Of a DNA stretch of 64,000 nt, positions 55,092 to 63,824 are shown piece by piece. A program made the translations under genes and the position numbers. The notes under the pieces are model-generated. The model searched no databases and was not told the origin of the DNA. It saw only the letters and a list, made by a program, of their open reading frames with translations. Source of the DNA: Methylomonas sp. (GTDB taxonomy: Bacteria; Pseudomonadota; Gammaproteobacteria; Methylococcales; Methylomonadaceae); contig PERU01000002.1 in NCBI GenBank assembly GCA_002928965.1, forward strand, positions 1 to 64,000. The letters are read 5' to 3'. The stretch's first letter is position 1, and each line of letters opens with the position of its first letter.

Positions 55092-56837
55092 TTAAACCGC
55101 ACACCGGGGCCGTGTGCATAACAAGGTTTGTTTACGGGCATCCAACAAATTGATTTTGCCGTTACGATCCAGATCCCTGGGATCGGTCGGACCGTTGGCA
55201 GGCTTGTTTTTAGCCGCAGTCACCAGATTTATATCCAGCAGATCCACGTCCTTGTCACCGTCGATGTCGCCGATGATGCTGATGTTTTCGCAGGAATCGG
55301 GCAAGTGATTGCTATTGGTATCGCCGCTGCGGCGCTGCTGAATATCCAGTACGTCGGAGACTGCGTTATGGTTGCAATCGGGAAATACGTTCAGATAGTA
55401 AACATCCTGTTCGCCGTTAAAAGTAGCGGCGTAGGCAATATGGGCGCCGGTAGCATCGGAGAGCATATGGGTGTAGTCGCCCATCTTATCCGCGGGCACT
55501 TCATTACCATTGACGGTGTTATAGGGTATATGGGTATTAAACACGGGTGATACTGCTTGATTGGGACTCCAGGTCACGCCGCCATCCCAAGAATAGCTGT
55601 AGTAGAGCTGCGAATAGCGATAGGGCGATGTGCCGGTACCGTTTCGGGTGTCGTACCAGACCGCATCGATTCGTGAGTTGGGGCCAACGCTGAGCATGGG
55701 GAAATACTGAAATGAACTGGGACTGGGGCTATCGTCATTTAAACGACGCGGTGCCGACCATGATGCCCCGCCATCGCCGCTCCGCACAAAATAGACATTT
55801 TGCGGATCGTCGCCAGCTTGCCAGCCATAAGGCGTGGCATGCGCCATCATGTAAATATTGCCGCGCAGCGGACCCGTCGACTGGTCGGCGGCAATCTGCA
55901 TGTCCCCATCACCACCCAGCGGATTAGGTAGCGCAAGCGCTGTAGACAATAGCATCATTGGGTAACCGCCCATATCCACTTTCTTCGCGATAAAACTGGG
56001 TGAAGCGTCAGGATTTTTGGCATCAACCGATTTCAAGAAATAATGCCCGCGCCGAATCACGCCGAGGTCGTTAAATGAGATCAAGGATTCGTCTACGCCG
56101 GATAGATATACCTCACCCGTCGGACCTATTGCGAGTCTACCAAAACCAAGCGTGGCAATTGGTAAGGCTGCATTGGGTTCTTGATACGTTGTGCCGCCGT
56201 CAGTGGAACGAATAAAATATGTGGGCAGGTAGTTTGGATCAGGGTTCGGGAAGCTGGTACGCCGCCAAGTGCTGTAAATAGCGCCATCCGAAGCAGTACG
56301 GGATTTATCCACCACCAGCCAGTTTTTGTCGCCGTTGAACTGAAATACCGGCTCTGACCAACTCATGCCGCCGTCAGAGGATTTGAAGACCGAGGTACGG
56401 TCTTCGCCACCCAAGCCCAAGGATTGATAGTAAAAGTTACCTTGGGAATCGCTATCCAGCACCGGATCGGTGCGCGTCTGTCCAGGCAATGCGGCCAAAC
56501 GGCCAGTATTCCAACTGACCCCACCGTCAAAGCTATAGGCGTATCCGCCGTGTTTTACCAAGGTCGGCGGCGAGTCGAACATACGCCAGCCAATCACCAG
56601 ATTGTCCGGATTCAAGGGGTTTATGGCGATGGTCGGCTCATTGCCTTTATCACCGGGGATGTTTTGCCCCAAGCTATCGACGTTGACTTGGTAACTGGTG
56701 TAAGCGCCAAAACTGACTGTCGGTGATGGTGCAGCTTCCAAAGCGGTGGACAAAACTATCGAAAACAGCGCCAAGCCGTTGAAGTATGAATGGACATCAT
56801 GCGGCTTAATGGACGAATTTCTGATCGATTTATTCAT
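55092..56837 (-). CDS. secreted sialidase-fold (BNR) beta-propeller protein with C-terminal dockerin
   Basis: This 581-aa protein has a signal peptide and about 450 residues with repeated Asp-box-like motifs (SFDGGVSWN, SSDGGMSWS, STDGGTTYQ, SGDGGASWS, SWDGGVTWS). It then has calcium-loop-like DCNHNAVSDVLD and a dockerin with duplicated loops (GDIDGDKDVDLLDIN and DLDRNGKINLLDARK). The propeller resembles exo-alpha-sialidases, but catalytic residues cannot be confirmed. The start overlaps the stop of the preceding PEP-CTERM gene (ATGA). The dockerin suggests non-covalent docking to the cohesin-like protein encoded next. Confidence 0.87.
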   Translation of the reverse strand: MNKSIRNSSIKPHDVHSYFNGLALFSIVLSTALEAAPSPTVSFGAYTSYQVNVDSLGQNIPGDKGNEPTIAINPLNPDNLVIGWRMFDSPPTLVKHGGYAYSFDGGVSWNTGRLAALPGQTRTDPVLDSDSQGNFYYQSLGLGGEDRTSVFKSSDGGMSWSEPVFQFNGDKNWLVVDKSRTASDGAIYSTWRRTSFPNPDPNYLPTYFIRSTDGGTTYQEPNAALPIATLGFGRLAIGPTGEVYLSGVDESLISFNDLGVIRRGHYFLKSVDAKNPDASPSFIAKKVDMGGYPMMLLSTALALPNPLGGDGDMQIAADQSTGPLRGNIYMMAHATPYGWQAGDDPQNVYFVRSGDGGASWSAPRRLNDDSPSPSSFQYFPMLSVGPNSRIDAVWYDTRNGTGTSPYRYSQLYYSYSWDGGVTWSPNQAVSPVFNTHIPYNTVNGNEVPADKMGDYTHMLSDATGAHIAYAATFNGEQDVYYLNVFPDCNHNAVSDVLDIQQRRSGDTNSNHLPDSCENISIIGDIDGDKDVDLLDINLVTAAKNKPANGPTDPRDLDRNGKINLLDARKQTLLCTRPRCAV

Positions 56838-57637
56838 ACTGATGCTTTCCGTGTTTGGTTGCTGACACCCATCAGCCCAAGCAAGCCACTGGCGAATAAC
56901 CAGAGCGCCGCAGGAACCGGAACAACAGTGGTTTGAAAGCTGAAGGTCCCGATACGCATATCGTTTTCACGGGCAATGCGTGAACCCAGATGATCGAATC
57001 CCCAACCAAAACCCAGATTACCGTTCAGAGTCAGCGCGTTTCCTGATAATTGGGTGGTGACATCGAATAATTCAAAGGCGTCGGCATCGAAGCCGATGTG
57101 GTTCACCAACAACCATCCGGAACGGCCAAAACTTGCCCCTTCCAGGTCAGGATGGTATTCCAGCGTCATATCGCCCAGTAAAATGCGGTTATTCGGTCGG
57201 TCAACATCCACCCGGAAGCGAATCGCCCCGTTCAGACCAATACCACCAGTAGCCGAAGCGGTTAAATTATTGGGGTCGAAGGAAAAATCCGTCGCTCTGA
57301 TTTCCCGGCCAACCGGATTGGGCGGGATAGTAAATCCGTTGACCGTATATTGCAGACCGAGTGCGGAAATTTCGTTATTTGCAAAGTCTTTGATGTCAGC
57401 CGGCGTATTACCGTCACGTAACTCGACAAATGTTTTATTGGCAGCGCTGACATCCCAGAATTCTTCAACATAAATTGAAGGGGCCGGGGTGTTGTCCAGA
57501 AGGGTGCCGGCAATCAAGGCGTTTCGATCCAAATTCAGGATTAACGATCCACCTGAGACCGTGGCCGCCAGCGTTGAAGTTACCTGGAATGCGGCTAACA
57601 AGCCGAAGATTGTTATTGATAAAAGTTTACTATTCAC
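56834..57637 (-). CDS. PEP-CTERM surface protein, paralogue C
   Basis: This 267-aa protein has a signal peptide, LNLDRNALIAG followed by YVEEFWD, the shared GWLLVNHIGFDADAFELFD region, and a VPVPAALWLFASGLLGLMG anchor with a basic tail. It shares these segments with the two genes upstream. The function of this family is unknown. It is coupled to the dockerin gene by start-stop overlap. Confidence 0.85.
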   Translation of the reverse strand: MNSKLLSITIFGLLAAFQVTSTLAATVSGGSLILNLDRNALIAGTLLDNTPAPSIYVEEFWDVSAANKTFVELRDGNTPADIKDFANNEISALGLQYTVNGFTIPPNPVGREIRATDFSFDPNNLTASATGGIGLNGAIRFRVDVDRPNNRILLGDMTLEYHPDLEGASFGRSGWLLVNHIGFDADAFELFDVTTQLSGNALTLNGNLGFGWGFDHLGSRIARENDMRIGTFSFQTTVVPVPAALWLFASGLLGLMGVSNQTRKASV

Positions 57638-57646
57638 GTTGTTTCT

Positions 57647-58486
57647 CTAATTAAATTTTGGTGTGGATTGTTTTCTACCCGTAACCCCGATTAAGCCCGC
57701 TAAGCCGCTACCGAACAGCCAAATTGCTGCCGGTACGGGCACTGCCGAGACTTGATCGCAACCGGCATGGGAACCAACACCCAGGCAAAAATCGCCCACA
57801 TCATTCAGTGTGGCGCCACGCAACATGCCTCCGTTTTCAGGGGACATTAACAAATCGCCACGCAGTTGCCAGTTGTCAGCATCGGTGAAACTGAGGTTTA
57901 AATTGCTCAGGTCATAAACCGCCATGCTGAAATAGATGTTGTTGGCTAAATACCAACCGGTTTGACCCGCACTTTGCCGACTGGCATCGTAAGTGATTGA
58001 AAAATCCCCATTGACAACCCCGCCGCCGCTGGGCGGCCAATCGGGCGCATAAAAACCTTGCACACCGGTCATGCCAATTCGACTGTCAGCCACACCGACC
58101 AGCGTGTCTGAGTCGATGCGAAAGTTAGCCGAGGTGGCTTTGACAAACCGCTGCCCTGGCTGATTGCCCGGATCGTTGCCAATGGCAGTCAAATCAAATA
58201 CCCGATTGACTGCGGAAATTTCGCTGGTGGCAATAAGGCTGGAGAAATAGGCACCGGTATGGGCTGGATTGTTAATGTCCGACGCTGCACCATCCCAGAA
58301 TGAGGAAAAAAAATAGCCAAAATACGGCTGCAGGGCATTGCGGTCCAGAGTCATGGTAAAAGTACCGCTAGCAGGCGCATTCAAGGTGATCGCACAAGCG
58401 CCGGATGACGCCAACGAAGCCGTTAAACTCAGTATTGCCGCTAATGCCATTGTGGAGGGCGATTTAAGCTTTTGTGAGGTTTGCAT
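57647..58486 (-). CDS. PEP-CTERM surface protein, paralogue B
   Basis: This 279-aa protein has a signal peptide (AAILSLTASLASSGACA), the shared TMTLDRNALQPYFGYF and FWDG motif, GWYLANNIYFSMAVYDLS, and a VPVPAAIWLFGSGLAGLIG anchor with GRK. It ends 9 bp before the next gene, and a 177-bp gap containing a weak 6-bp-stem hairpin separates it from paralogue A. Confidence 0.87.
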   Translation of the reverse strand: MQTSQKLKSPSTMALAAILSLTASLASSGACAITLNAPASGTFTMTLDRNALQPYFGYFFSSFWDGAASDINNPAHTGAYFSSLIATSEISAVNRVFDLTAIGNDPGNQPGQRFVKATSANFRIDSDTLVGVADSRIGMTGVQGFYAPDWPPSGGGVVNGDFSITYDASRQSAGQTGWYLANNIYFSMAVYDLSNLNLSFTDADNWQLRGDLLMSPENGGMLRGATLNDVGDFCLGVGSHAGCDQVSAVPVPAAIWLFGSGLAGLIGVTGRKQSTPKFN

Positions 58487-58663
58487 GGGTATCCCTGGAA
58501 AATTGTCGAGCAGTAAAGCCGGCTAAAAATTCTGATCGAAAGAATGTCTGTGCGTCTGAGAACTATTCTGTCGACAATCGCTGTTCTGGGTTAAAGCACA
58601 AAATGCCGTAAAGCCACCTGCTGCCGGTTTAATCCTGGCTACAGGCAGCTAAGTGCAGGGGAA

Positions 58664-59398
58664 TTACGCAGCAACAACCGCTTTTCTGCGTGAAACGCCG
58701 AGCAGACCAATCAGGCCACTACCGAACATCCAAACGGCTGCTGGAACAGGCACAGCTGCTGGAGCCAAGTTAAAAGTGCCAACTACGGCATTTGTATTTG
58801 CACCTGCTAAAGATGCCCATAAACCGGTCCATTTCAGGTCGCCGCTTAGTAATAGTTCGCCATTACCGTTTAAAGACTCTGAAACATTAGCCAGTTTCAA
58901 AAAGTTTTGATAGCCGAAAGCGGTATCGTAAGTGCTGATATTCCAAGTGCCGGCAGTTTTGACCAATCTAAAGTCGTAAGGAGTCAATACGCCACCAGGG
59001 CCGTTAATACGCCAAGCGCCGCTTAAGCCAATCTGTCCTACGGATGTATTTGTGGCATCCATGTCAGTAGCTTGCAGTGTTCTGCCGTAAGGGCCGCAGG
59101 CTGGACATGTCGTGGTCACTAAATTGGTGTTGACCGGAAACAGCATGGCAGTGTTACCAACTAGCGACAAAGTGGTGCCTCCGGAAGTAGCACCGGTAAT
59201 CCCAAGATTGTTGTTGCTGGCATCCCAAAATTTTTCCACATAATTGCTATAAAAATTAGAAGCGATAAACGCGGGGTTGTCGATGGTGATGGTGGCGTTG
59301 CCGCTGACCAATGCCGCACTGGCGGTTACCGGTGCCAACAGGCCGGTTAATGCGGTGAATGCGAAAACACCGGCTGTAGCTAATTTCAAATTTTTCAT
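58664..59398 (-). CDS. PEP-CTERM surface protein, paralogue A
   Basis: This 244-aa protein has a signal peptide (FAFTALTGLLAPVTASA), the shared NATITIDNPAFIASNFYSNY and EKFWD start, a GQIGLSGAW region, and a VPVPAAVWMFGSGLIGLLG anchor with SRRK. It is the first gene of the leftward surface-protein run and lies about 100 bp downstream of a GEMM-like RNA motif. AAGGAA precedes the ATG. Confidence 0.87.
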   Translation of the reverse strand: MKNLKLATAGVFAFTALTGLLAPVTASAALVSGNATITIDNPAFIASNFYSNYVEKFWDASNNNLGITGATSGGTTLSLVGNTAMLFPVNTNLVTTTCPACGPYGRTLQATDMDATNTSVGQIGLSGAWRINGPGGVLTPYDFRLVKTAGTWNISTYDTAFGYQNFLKLANVSESLNGNGELLLSGDLKWTGLWASLAGANTNAVVGTFNLAPAAVPVPAAVWMFGSGLIGLLGVSRRKAVVAA

Positions 59399-59494
59399 TT
59401 TTTTACGTTCCTTAATGCATTACGGTTAAAGTTAATCTCCAAAGCCCAGACCTGAAATCGATAAAGAGGGAGAAACGATTGTCAGGCCTGTTTT

Positions 59495-59585
59495 TTGTAG
59501 GTAACCCGGCTGTCTTGTCCCAAGACCCGTGGCTTTCCGGCTCCGTCTCGCGGCGGATGTGGCTGAGTTATCGCATTCCGGCGAC
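59495..59585 (-). ncRNA. GEMM (c-di-GMP-I riboswitch)-like leader motif
   Basis: Reading leftward, AAAGCCACGGGTCT, a short loop, and AGACAGCCGGGTTACC (within 59500-59541) match the 3' half of the GEMM consensus. Just 5' of this is a GNRA-capped hairpin (59542-59557, loop GCGA). Further 5' is GATAACTC, which can pair with GGGTTACC at seven of eight positions. The canonical 5' GGGCAAACC and ACGCAAAGCC segments are altered, so ligand binding is uncertain. It lies in the leader of the PEP-CTERM gene at 59398. Confidence 0.5.
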
Positions 59586-59787
59586 ATCGCTCCAATCCGT
59601 GAGCGAGGTTGTATTCCTAGCATCCTGCTAAATGTGAAGAGAAAGTCATGCGTGGGAATGGGTTCAGCGCAGAGCTAAGTGCTTCAATAAGTAAGTCGTT
59701 TGAGATCAAAAAACGACTACGCTTTAATGAAAAAAACTCTAAATGAATGATTATTCTTGGTGGAGTAAGGTAAGCGCCCAGCACTAT

Positions 59788-60012
59788 ACCGCCATCGATT
59801 ACTGCAGGTGGAATGGGTGCCGCGGTAATCGTTTCGCAATTTCAGCAGGCATACTGCGGACGAATATGGCTATGCACAAAGAATTTGGCCGGCTAAACGT
59901 CCAGTTGCTCGGCGATGTCTTCGCCGATTTTGGTCTGGCCGCATTGACCACAGGTGCAGGATTCAAGCTCGTGGCGATATTCGATCTTGCCTAAGGCAGC
60001 TCTGTGGTCGAA
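59788..60012 (-). pseudogene. IS66-family transposase fragment
   Basis: Reading leftward, RHELESCTCGQCGQTKIGED and IAEQLDV, then after a stop PAKFFVHSHIRPQYAC, then after another stop NCETITAAPIPPAVIDGG match consecutive parts of the zinc-finger and core region of IS66 TnpC. Two in-frame stops (59893-59895 and 59842-59844) and the loss of both ends make it a relic of about 75 codons from a protein of about 500. Confidence 0.75.
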
Positions 60013-60167
60013 GCATGATTGACATTTTCTCCTCAATCGCCAAAGAAAATCGACAAAAACAATCCTGCCGCCAGCCATTTCCAGAAACTGTCCTGGCTAG
60101 GATCAATGTCAAAAAGCCAGCAAGACAGTCGCCAAATCAGATACATGAAGCCCAAGAACGCCAGTAT

Positions 60168-60388
60168 TAAGGATTTGGTTGAAAATAATTTCCCGCAACT
60201 CTGGACACGTCGTTTCGGCAGGGATTGCCGGAACCCAGAAGCCATGGATGGCGAAGGTCTTTCTCATCCCTGTGAACTGGATACCGGCAATCCCCTTGTG
60301 CCTCAGAGGGTATGCCGGTATGACGTCCTAACTTAATAGCAGTGACGCAGAGCATGGGTACCATAAACGGAAGTTATTTCTGACGGAA
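60168..60388. repeat. repeat mosaic: 21-bp repeat, inverted repeat and 84-bp repeat copy 2
   Basis: Three elements lie in tandem. 60168-60188 equals 16628-16648. GGGATTGCCGG (60221-60231) and CCGGCAATCCC (60284-60294) are perfect inverted repeats. 60305-60388 matches 134-217 with four mismatches. A 70-codon antisense frame over 60033-60245 is hydrophobic but begins within the repeat and is not convincing. Confidence 0.75.
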
Positions 60389-60423
60389 ACCTAAACCGAT
60401 TAACGTGCTCATGGTTTACTCCA

Positions 60424-60858
60424 TTATTCGCGTAGGGAGATTTTTAAGCGGACATCGATAATGGCTGTGCCGGATGAGTTGTCGTGGCGATAGCTTGGCA
60501 CTGTGTCGTCCCCGAATTGGATACTGGCGACTTCCCCCAGCAGCAATTTTCCGGCATCCATCAGTCGTGCCAGTATTGGGTTACGGTGTCTCGGAACGTA
60601 ACCGAGTTTGTGATCCGTGCAGGTAAATACTGCAATGGCTAAATCATCGTGACTGTTGTTCGGTTCGCGGCGCAGTTGCAGACGATCGGCAAGCTGTAAA
60701 GGGCCGCTCAAAGTTTTCATTTGGTAATAACGCAGTCCGGCGACATGGGTTTCCAGCAGGAAAATGTCTTTGGCAAAAGGCAAGGTAATGGCTGTTTGAT
60801 TCAAGGTTCTCAACATCAGCTGCTGAGTCAAATCGGTATAGGGCAATAACTGGCTCAT
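60424..60858 (-). CDS. HIRAN-domain protein
   Basis: This 144-aa protein has the HIRAN pattern: THVAGLRYYQMKTL, LQLRREPNNSHDDLAIAVF, HKLGYVPRHRNPILARLMDAG and a beta-rich end. HIRAN domains bind single-stranded or damaged DNA ends in nucleases and helicases, but here the domain stands alone. The ATG at 60858 follows the previous stop by 2 bp. Its function with the J-domain gene is unknown. Confidence 0.82.
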   Translation of the reverse strand: MSQLLPYTDLTQQLMLRTLNQTAITLPFAKDIFLLETHVAGLRYYQMKTLSGPLQLADRLQLRREPNNSHDDLAIAVFTCTDHKLGYVPRHRNPILARLMDAGKLLLGEVASIQFGDDTVPSYRHDNSSGTAIIDVRLKISLRE

Positions 60859-60860
60859 AG

Positions 60861-61691
60861 TCAAACCTCGGCCTGGACGCGAGCGGCAATATCCGCGTGA
60901 CGGCTAATCAATTGCGACCAGCGCTGTGTTTCCAGGGTGATGGCGGTTTCCAAGGTGATTTGACGCTCAGCTAACCAATGTTCATCCTGAAGTTGCTCTG
61001 CCCAGCAAAAAGGCGGCTGCTTTCGCAGCGTGACCAGCCGCTCACTTTGTTGCTCGATCAGCATTTTCAGACGTGCGATGGTTTCCACGGGCATTTCTTT
61101 GCTTTGCTGCGATTGAGCGGCAGCAGTTTCGACGATCTGTAATAAGGCCTCGAGTAAATCGGCATCGATTTGGCGATAGGCCTCTTGGACCGAAGACCAG
61201 TAGTGCTCGAATAAGGCTTGGTGCTGCGGGTTAACATCGGGATGCAGCAAGCGCGCCAATCGCCGGTAGGCTTGTTTGGCGCGTTGTACGCTACTGCCAT
61301 CGACCGCAGTTAAACCTTGCATATAGGCAAGTCCGCTAGCCAAGGCTTCCGCCTGTTGCTTGAGTTGAGCCTGCCAAGCCAATAATGTCTGCTGCGTTTG
61401 TGCTTCGAACTCGTCAAGGTGTTGTTGAGTCAGCGGCTCTCCGCGATTGAGTTTGATCATGGCCAGTTCGATGCGTTGTTGCAAGGCACGGCACTCGATT
61501 TGTAGCGTCAACAAGCGGTATTCCAGTTCACCGAGCTTGGTTTGGTACAAGGCCAACAGATAAGGTTTTTCCTTCTGCTGCATTTGTTCCAGGCTTTCCA
61601 GTATGGTCGCTAGCTGTTGAGAGAGACTATCGATTTCAAGACGTGACTGTTCGGCTGGCAAAGCGCCCAATGCTTGGATTAACGATTCCAT
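60861..61691 (-). CDS. coiled-coil protein with C-terminal J-domain-like segment
   Basis: This 276-aa protein has long helices rich in Glu, Gln and Leu, and a J-domain-like segment near residues 145-185 (KQAYRRLARLLHPDVNPQ) that contains the HPD tripeptide. The HPD motif normally stimulates DnaK. GGTGGAG precedes the chosen ATG (61691), which overlaps the end of the small membrane gene. It is part of a three-gene unit. Confidence 0.75.
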   Translation of the reverse strand: MESLIQALGALPAEQSRLEIDSLSQQLATILESLEQMQQKEKPYLLALYQTKLGELEYRLLTLQIECRALQQRIELAMIKLNRGEPLTQQHLDEFEAQTQQTLLAWQAQLKQQAEALASGLAYMQGLTAVDGSSVQRAKQAYRRLARLLHPDVNPQHQALFEHYWSSVQEAYRQIDADLLEALLQIVETAAAQSQQSKEMPVETIARLKMLIEQQSERLVTLRKQPPFCWAEQLQDEHWLAERQITLETAITLETQRWSQLISRHADIAARVQAEV

Positions 61692-61849
61692 GGGCTCCAC
61701 CATAACAATAGCCAAAGGCCAGAGCGCAAGATAATCAAAGCCGGCACCAACACCAACACCAACAGCCAATCTCTATATTGATAGAGGTAGAGGCTAACAG
61801 GGATGGCAATCAAAATGGCTAAGAATTCTTGTTTGCTGAGTGAGGTCAT
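61679..61849 (-). CDS. small two-helix membrane protein
   Basis: This 56-aa protein (MTSLSKQEFLAILIAIP...) has two hydrophobic segments separated by YRD and ends overlapping the J-domain gene start by 13 bp. Its size and overlap argue for a real co-translated gene. No family is recognised. Confidence 0.6.
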   Translation of the reverse strand: MTSLSKQEFLAILIAIPVSLYLYQYRDWLLVLVLVPALIILRSGLWLLLWWSPWNR

Positions 61850-61918
61850 GGCTTTACGTCGCACCTGAAAAGAGGTGTCAAGCCTAAGCCCTGGGTGTCT
61901 CAAATACTGAGACAGTAT

Positions 61919-62893
61919 TTATTTTTGGTAAATTTGGCCGATCTTCTTGGCTTCGTTGGCAACGGAATCTCGTAAAGAGGCTGGAGTCTCAACTTCGACA
62001 TGGCTGCCGTGGCGCAGAATATCCATCAGCAGTTCGCGGTCGTCCGCATAAGGGACGGTGAGGCGATAGCTGCCATCGGAAAGCTCCTCGCCCACTTGTT
62101 GTGGATGCCAGCTTTCAGAACGAACCCAGCGGGCGCGCTCTGGCGAGAATTTCAAGACCGCCGCGTCGCGAATGGCACCGGCAAAGATGCCGTAGGCACT
62201 GGCAAAGTGCTCGTCCAGTTGTGGGTCGGTGATCTCGATGGCTGGCTCATCGACCATGGACACCGCCTGTAGGCTATCGATAGAGAAGTTCCGCAGTGCC
62301 TGCCGCCAGTGGCACCAGGCGTCCAGGTACCAGTTGTCCCGGTAATGAATCAGGCGTTGTGGTGAAATCCGGCGTGGGTTGATTTCGTTACGGCCGCGAT
62401 TCCAGGCCTGTATATCGAGCTGTTGTCGATTGAATACGGCCGTGGCGATTTCCGTAAAAAAGCGTGGTTGCAGGGTGCGTTTTGCCATGCTTAACAGGCG
62501 AACACGCTCGGCGATTTCGGCAGAGGGTTGGCCACCCGCCTCCAGCAAACCCGCTAGTCTGGTCTGCAGCGGTGCAATATGACGAGCCAGGATGCCGGGT
62601 TCTATGTCGGTCAGCAGTTTTTGAGCTGCCAATAATGCATAGAGCTCGCCGGCGCTGAACCATAGTCCTGGCAATTCATACGTGGTATTGATATTTTCGC
62701 TGTCGGTGAAACGATAACCCCCAGCCTCCCGGTCCCAAATGATCGGCGCATGCAAACGATCGCGCAGATACTCCATATCGCGATTGAAGGTGGCGCGGGA
62801 GACGCCCAGTTCTTCCAAAAATACGGCAAGAGGTACGACGTGGCGGTGATGCAGAATTTGTTCGATTTTGTAGAAGCGTTCCGTGCGATTCAT
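61919..62893 (-). CDS. WYL-domain transcriptional regulator (YafY/DeoR-type)
   Basis: This 324-aa protein has an N-terminal winged helix (ERFYKIEQILHHRHVVPLAVFLEELGVSRATFNRDMEYLRD) and a WYL domain with PQRLIHYRDNWYLDAWCHWRQALRNFSID, plus a WCX C-terminal region. WYL regulators sense nucleic-acid-related ligands in several defence and DNA-damage systems. It lies 69 bp upstream of the small-membrane/J-domain/HIRAN unit on the same strand and probably controls it. The start is the ATG at 62893. Confidence 0.87.
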   Translation of the reverse strand: MNRTERFYKIEQILHHRHVVPLAVFLEELGVSRATFNRDMEYLRDRLHAPIIWDREAGGYRFTDSENINTTYELPGLWFSAGELYALLAAQKLLTDIEPGILARHIAPLQTRLAGLLEAGGQPSAEIAERVRLLSMAKRTLQPRFFTEIATAVFNRQQLDIQAWNRGRNEINPRRISPQRLIHYRDNWYLDAWCHWRQALRNFSIDSLQAVSMVDEPAIEITDPQLDEHFASAYGIFAGAIRDAAVLKFSPERARWVRSESWHPQQVGEELSDGSYRLTVPYADDRELLMDILRHGSHVEVETPASLRDSVANEAKKIGQIYQK

Positions 62894-62963
62894 GTGGGTT
62901 GGCAATCTAGTTCATGTCTTCTAATAGTACTCCAATGGCCGGAGTTTGGAATTAAATCAATCT

Positions 62964-62992
62964 CATTATGGTGACAAATTGACACCATAATG
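62964..62992. promoter_or_regulatory. 29-bp operator-like palindrome of the toxin-antitoxin pair
   Basis: CATTATGGTGACA and TGACACCATAATG are 13-bp arms with one mismatch around an AAT centre, 36 bp before the antitoxin start. The right arm contains CATAAT, a plausible -10. A ribbon-helix-helix antitoxin would bind such a site for autorepression. Confidence 0.75.
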
Positions 62993-63028
62993 CTAATCTA
63001 GCCTCCTTAGCTTAACCGGGAGACTTTT

Positions 63029-63352
63029 ATGTCAACTGCATCTATAGATCGTGGCCGAATCACCGCACGAGTTCCTGTACAGGTTCAAGAAACATTGGAA
63101 ATGGCGGCCAGCATGGTAGGGGCAACCGTTAACCAATTCATCGTGCAAACAGCCCTGCGGGAAGCCGAGCGCATCATTGAACAAGAAAGACTGATTCACT
63201 TGAGTATGCGCGATGCCGAAGCGCTACTCAAAGCCCTTGATAATCCGCCATTACCCAATGAAAAATTATTAGCCACACTGCAGGACTACGCGGCACGACG
63301 CAATGATCAAACTGGAACCATTAACTGGACACCACGAGCGAAAGGCGTTTGA
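63029..63352 (+). CDS. DUF1778 ribbon-helix-helix antitoxin (TacA-like)
   Basis: This 107-aa protein has the DUF1778 pattern: RGRITARVPVQVQETLEMAASMVGATVNQFIVQTALREAERII, then a C-terminal toxin-neutralising tail. It binds operator DNA and blocks the acetyltransferase. The 3' end overlaps the toxin gene by 50 bp in another frame. Confidence 0.88.
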   Translation: MSTASIDRGRITARVPVQVQETLEMAASMVGATVNQFIVQTALREAERIIEQERLIHLSMRDAEALLKALDNPPLPNEKLLATLQDYAARRNDQTGTINWTPRAKGV

Positions 63353-63824
63353 TTGTAGTGTTGAGCCTCTCAATATCTGGCTGAAACAGACGGCGCTCCA
63401 GCATCAAACCAAAGGTATTTCCCGAACATTTGTCGCCATCCCGGCAGACGGACAGATCGTGGATCTGTATCGATCATTGGGCTATGACGATATTAGCGCA
63501 GTGAGCATTTTGGGCTTTTATGCACTGGCTTCAGCATTCGTATTAATTGATGACCTTCCATCAGACATTGCAAAACGTTATCCGCGTCAAGTGCCTGTTA
63601 CTCGTCTCGGTCGATTAGCGATTAGGGCGGACCTGCAAGGCCAAGGCCTGGGCAGGTTGTTACTGGCCGACGCAGTGAATCGTGCCAAATCTGCCGCTCA
63701 AGCGGTTGGCAGCGCTGGCCTGTTTGTGGATGCTAAGGACGAAACCAGCTCATCTTTTTATCAAAGCTTCGGGTTCAGGATTTGCGACGATCAACCACTC
63801 AAGCTTTACCTGCCGATGTGGTGA
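63303..63824 (+). CDS. GNAT-family tRNA-acetylating toxin (TacT-like)
   Basis: This 173-aa protein has the TacT-type GNAT layout: LTGHHERKAFDCSVEPLNIWLKQ, ATP-independent acetyl-CoA loop RADLQGQGLGRLLLADA (the Q-G-x-G pattern), GLFVDAKDETSSSFYQSFGF. TacT-family toxins acetylate aminoacyl-tRNA and stop translation. It overlaps its antitoxin. Nothing further is seen in 63825-64000. Confidence 0.88.
   Translation: MIKLEPLTGHHERKAFDCSVEPLNIWLKQTALQHQTKGISRTFVAIPADGQIVDLYRSLGYDDISAVSILGFYALASAFVLIDDLPSDIAKRYPRQVPVTRLGRLAIRADLQGQGLGRLLLADAVNRAKSAAQAVGSAGLFVDAKDETSSSFYQSFGFRICDDQPLKLYLPMW

Noticed and set aside
58487-58663. Second GEMM-like motif (GCCGTAAAGCCACCTG) between two PEP-CTERM genes
   Set aside because: It lies on the plus strand, opposite to the genes, and lacks the partner half of the motif.
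60033-60245. Hydrophobic 70-codon antisense frame
   Set aside because: It starts in a repeat mosaic with no ribosome site; likely chance, though the hydrophobic tail kept it in view.
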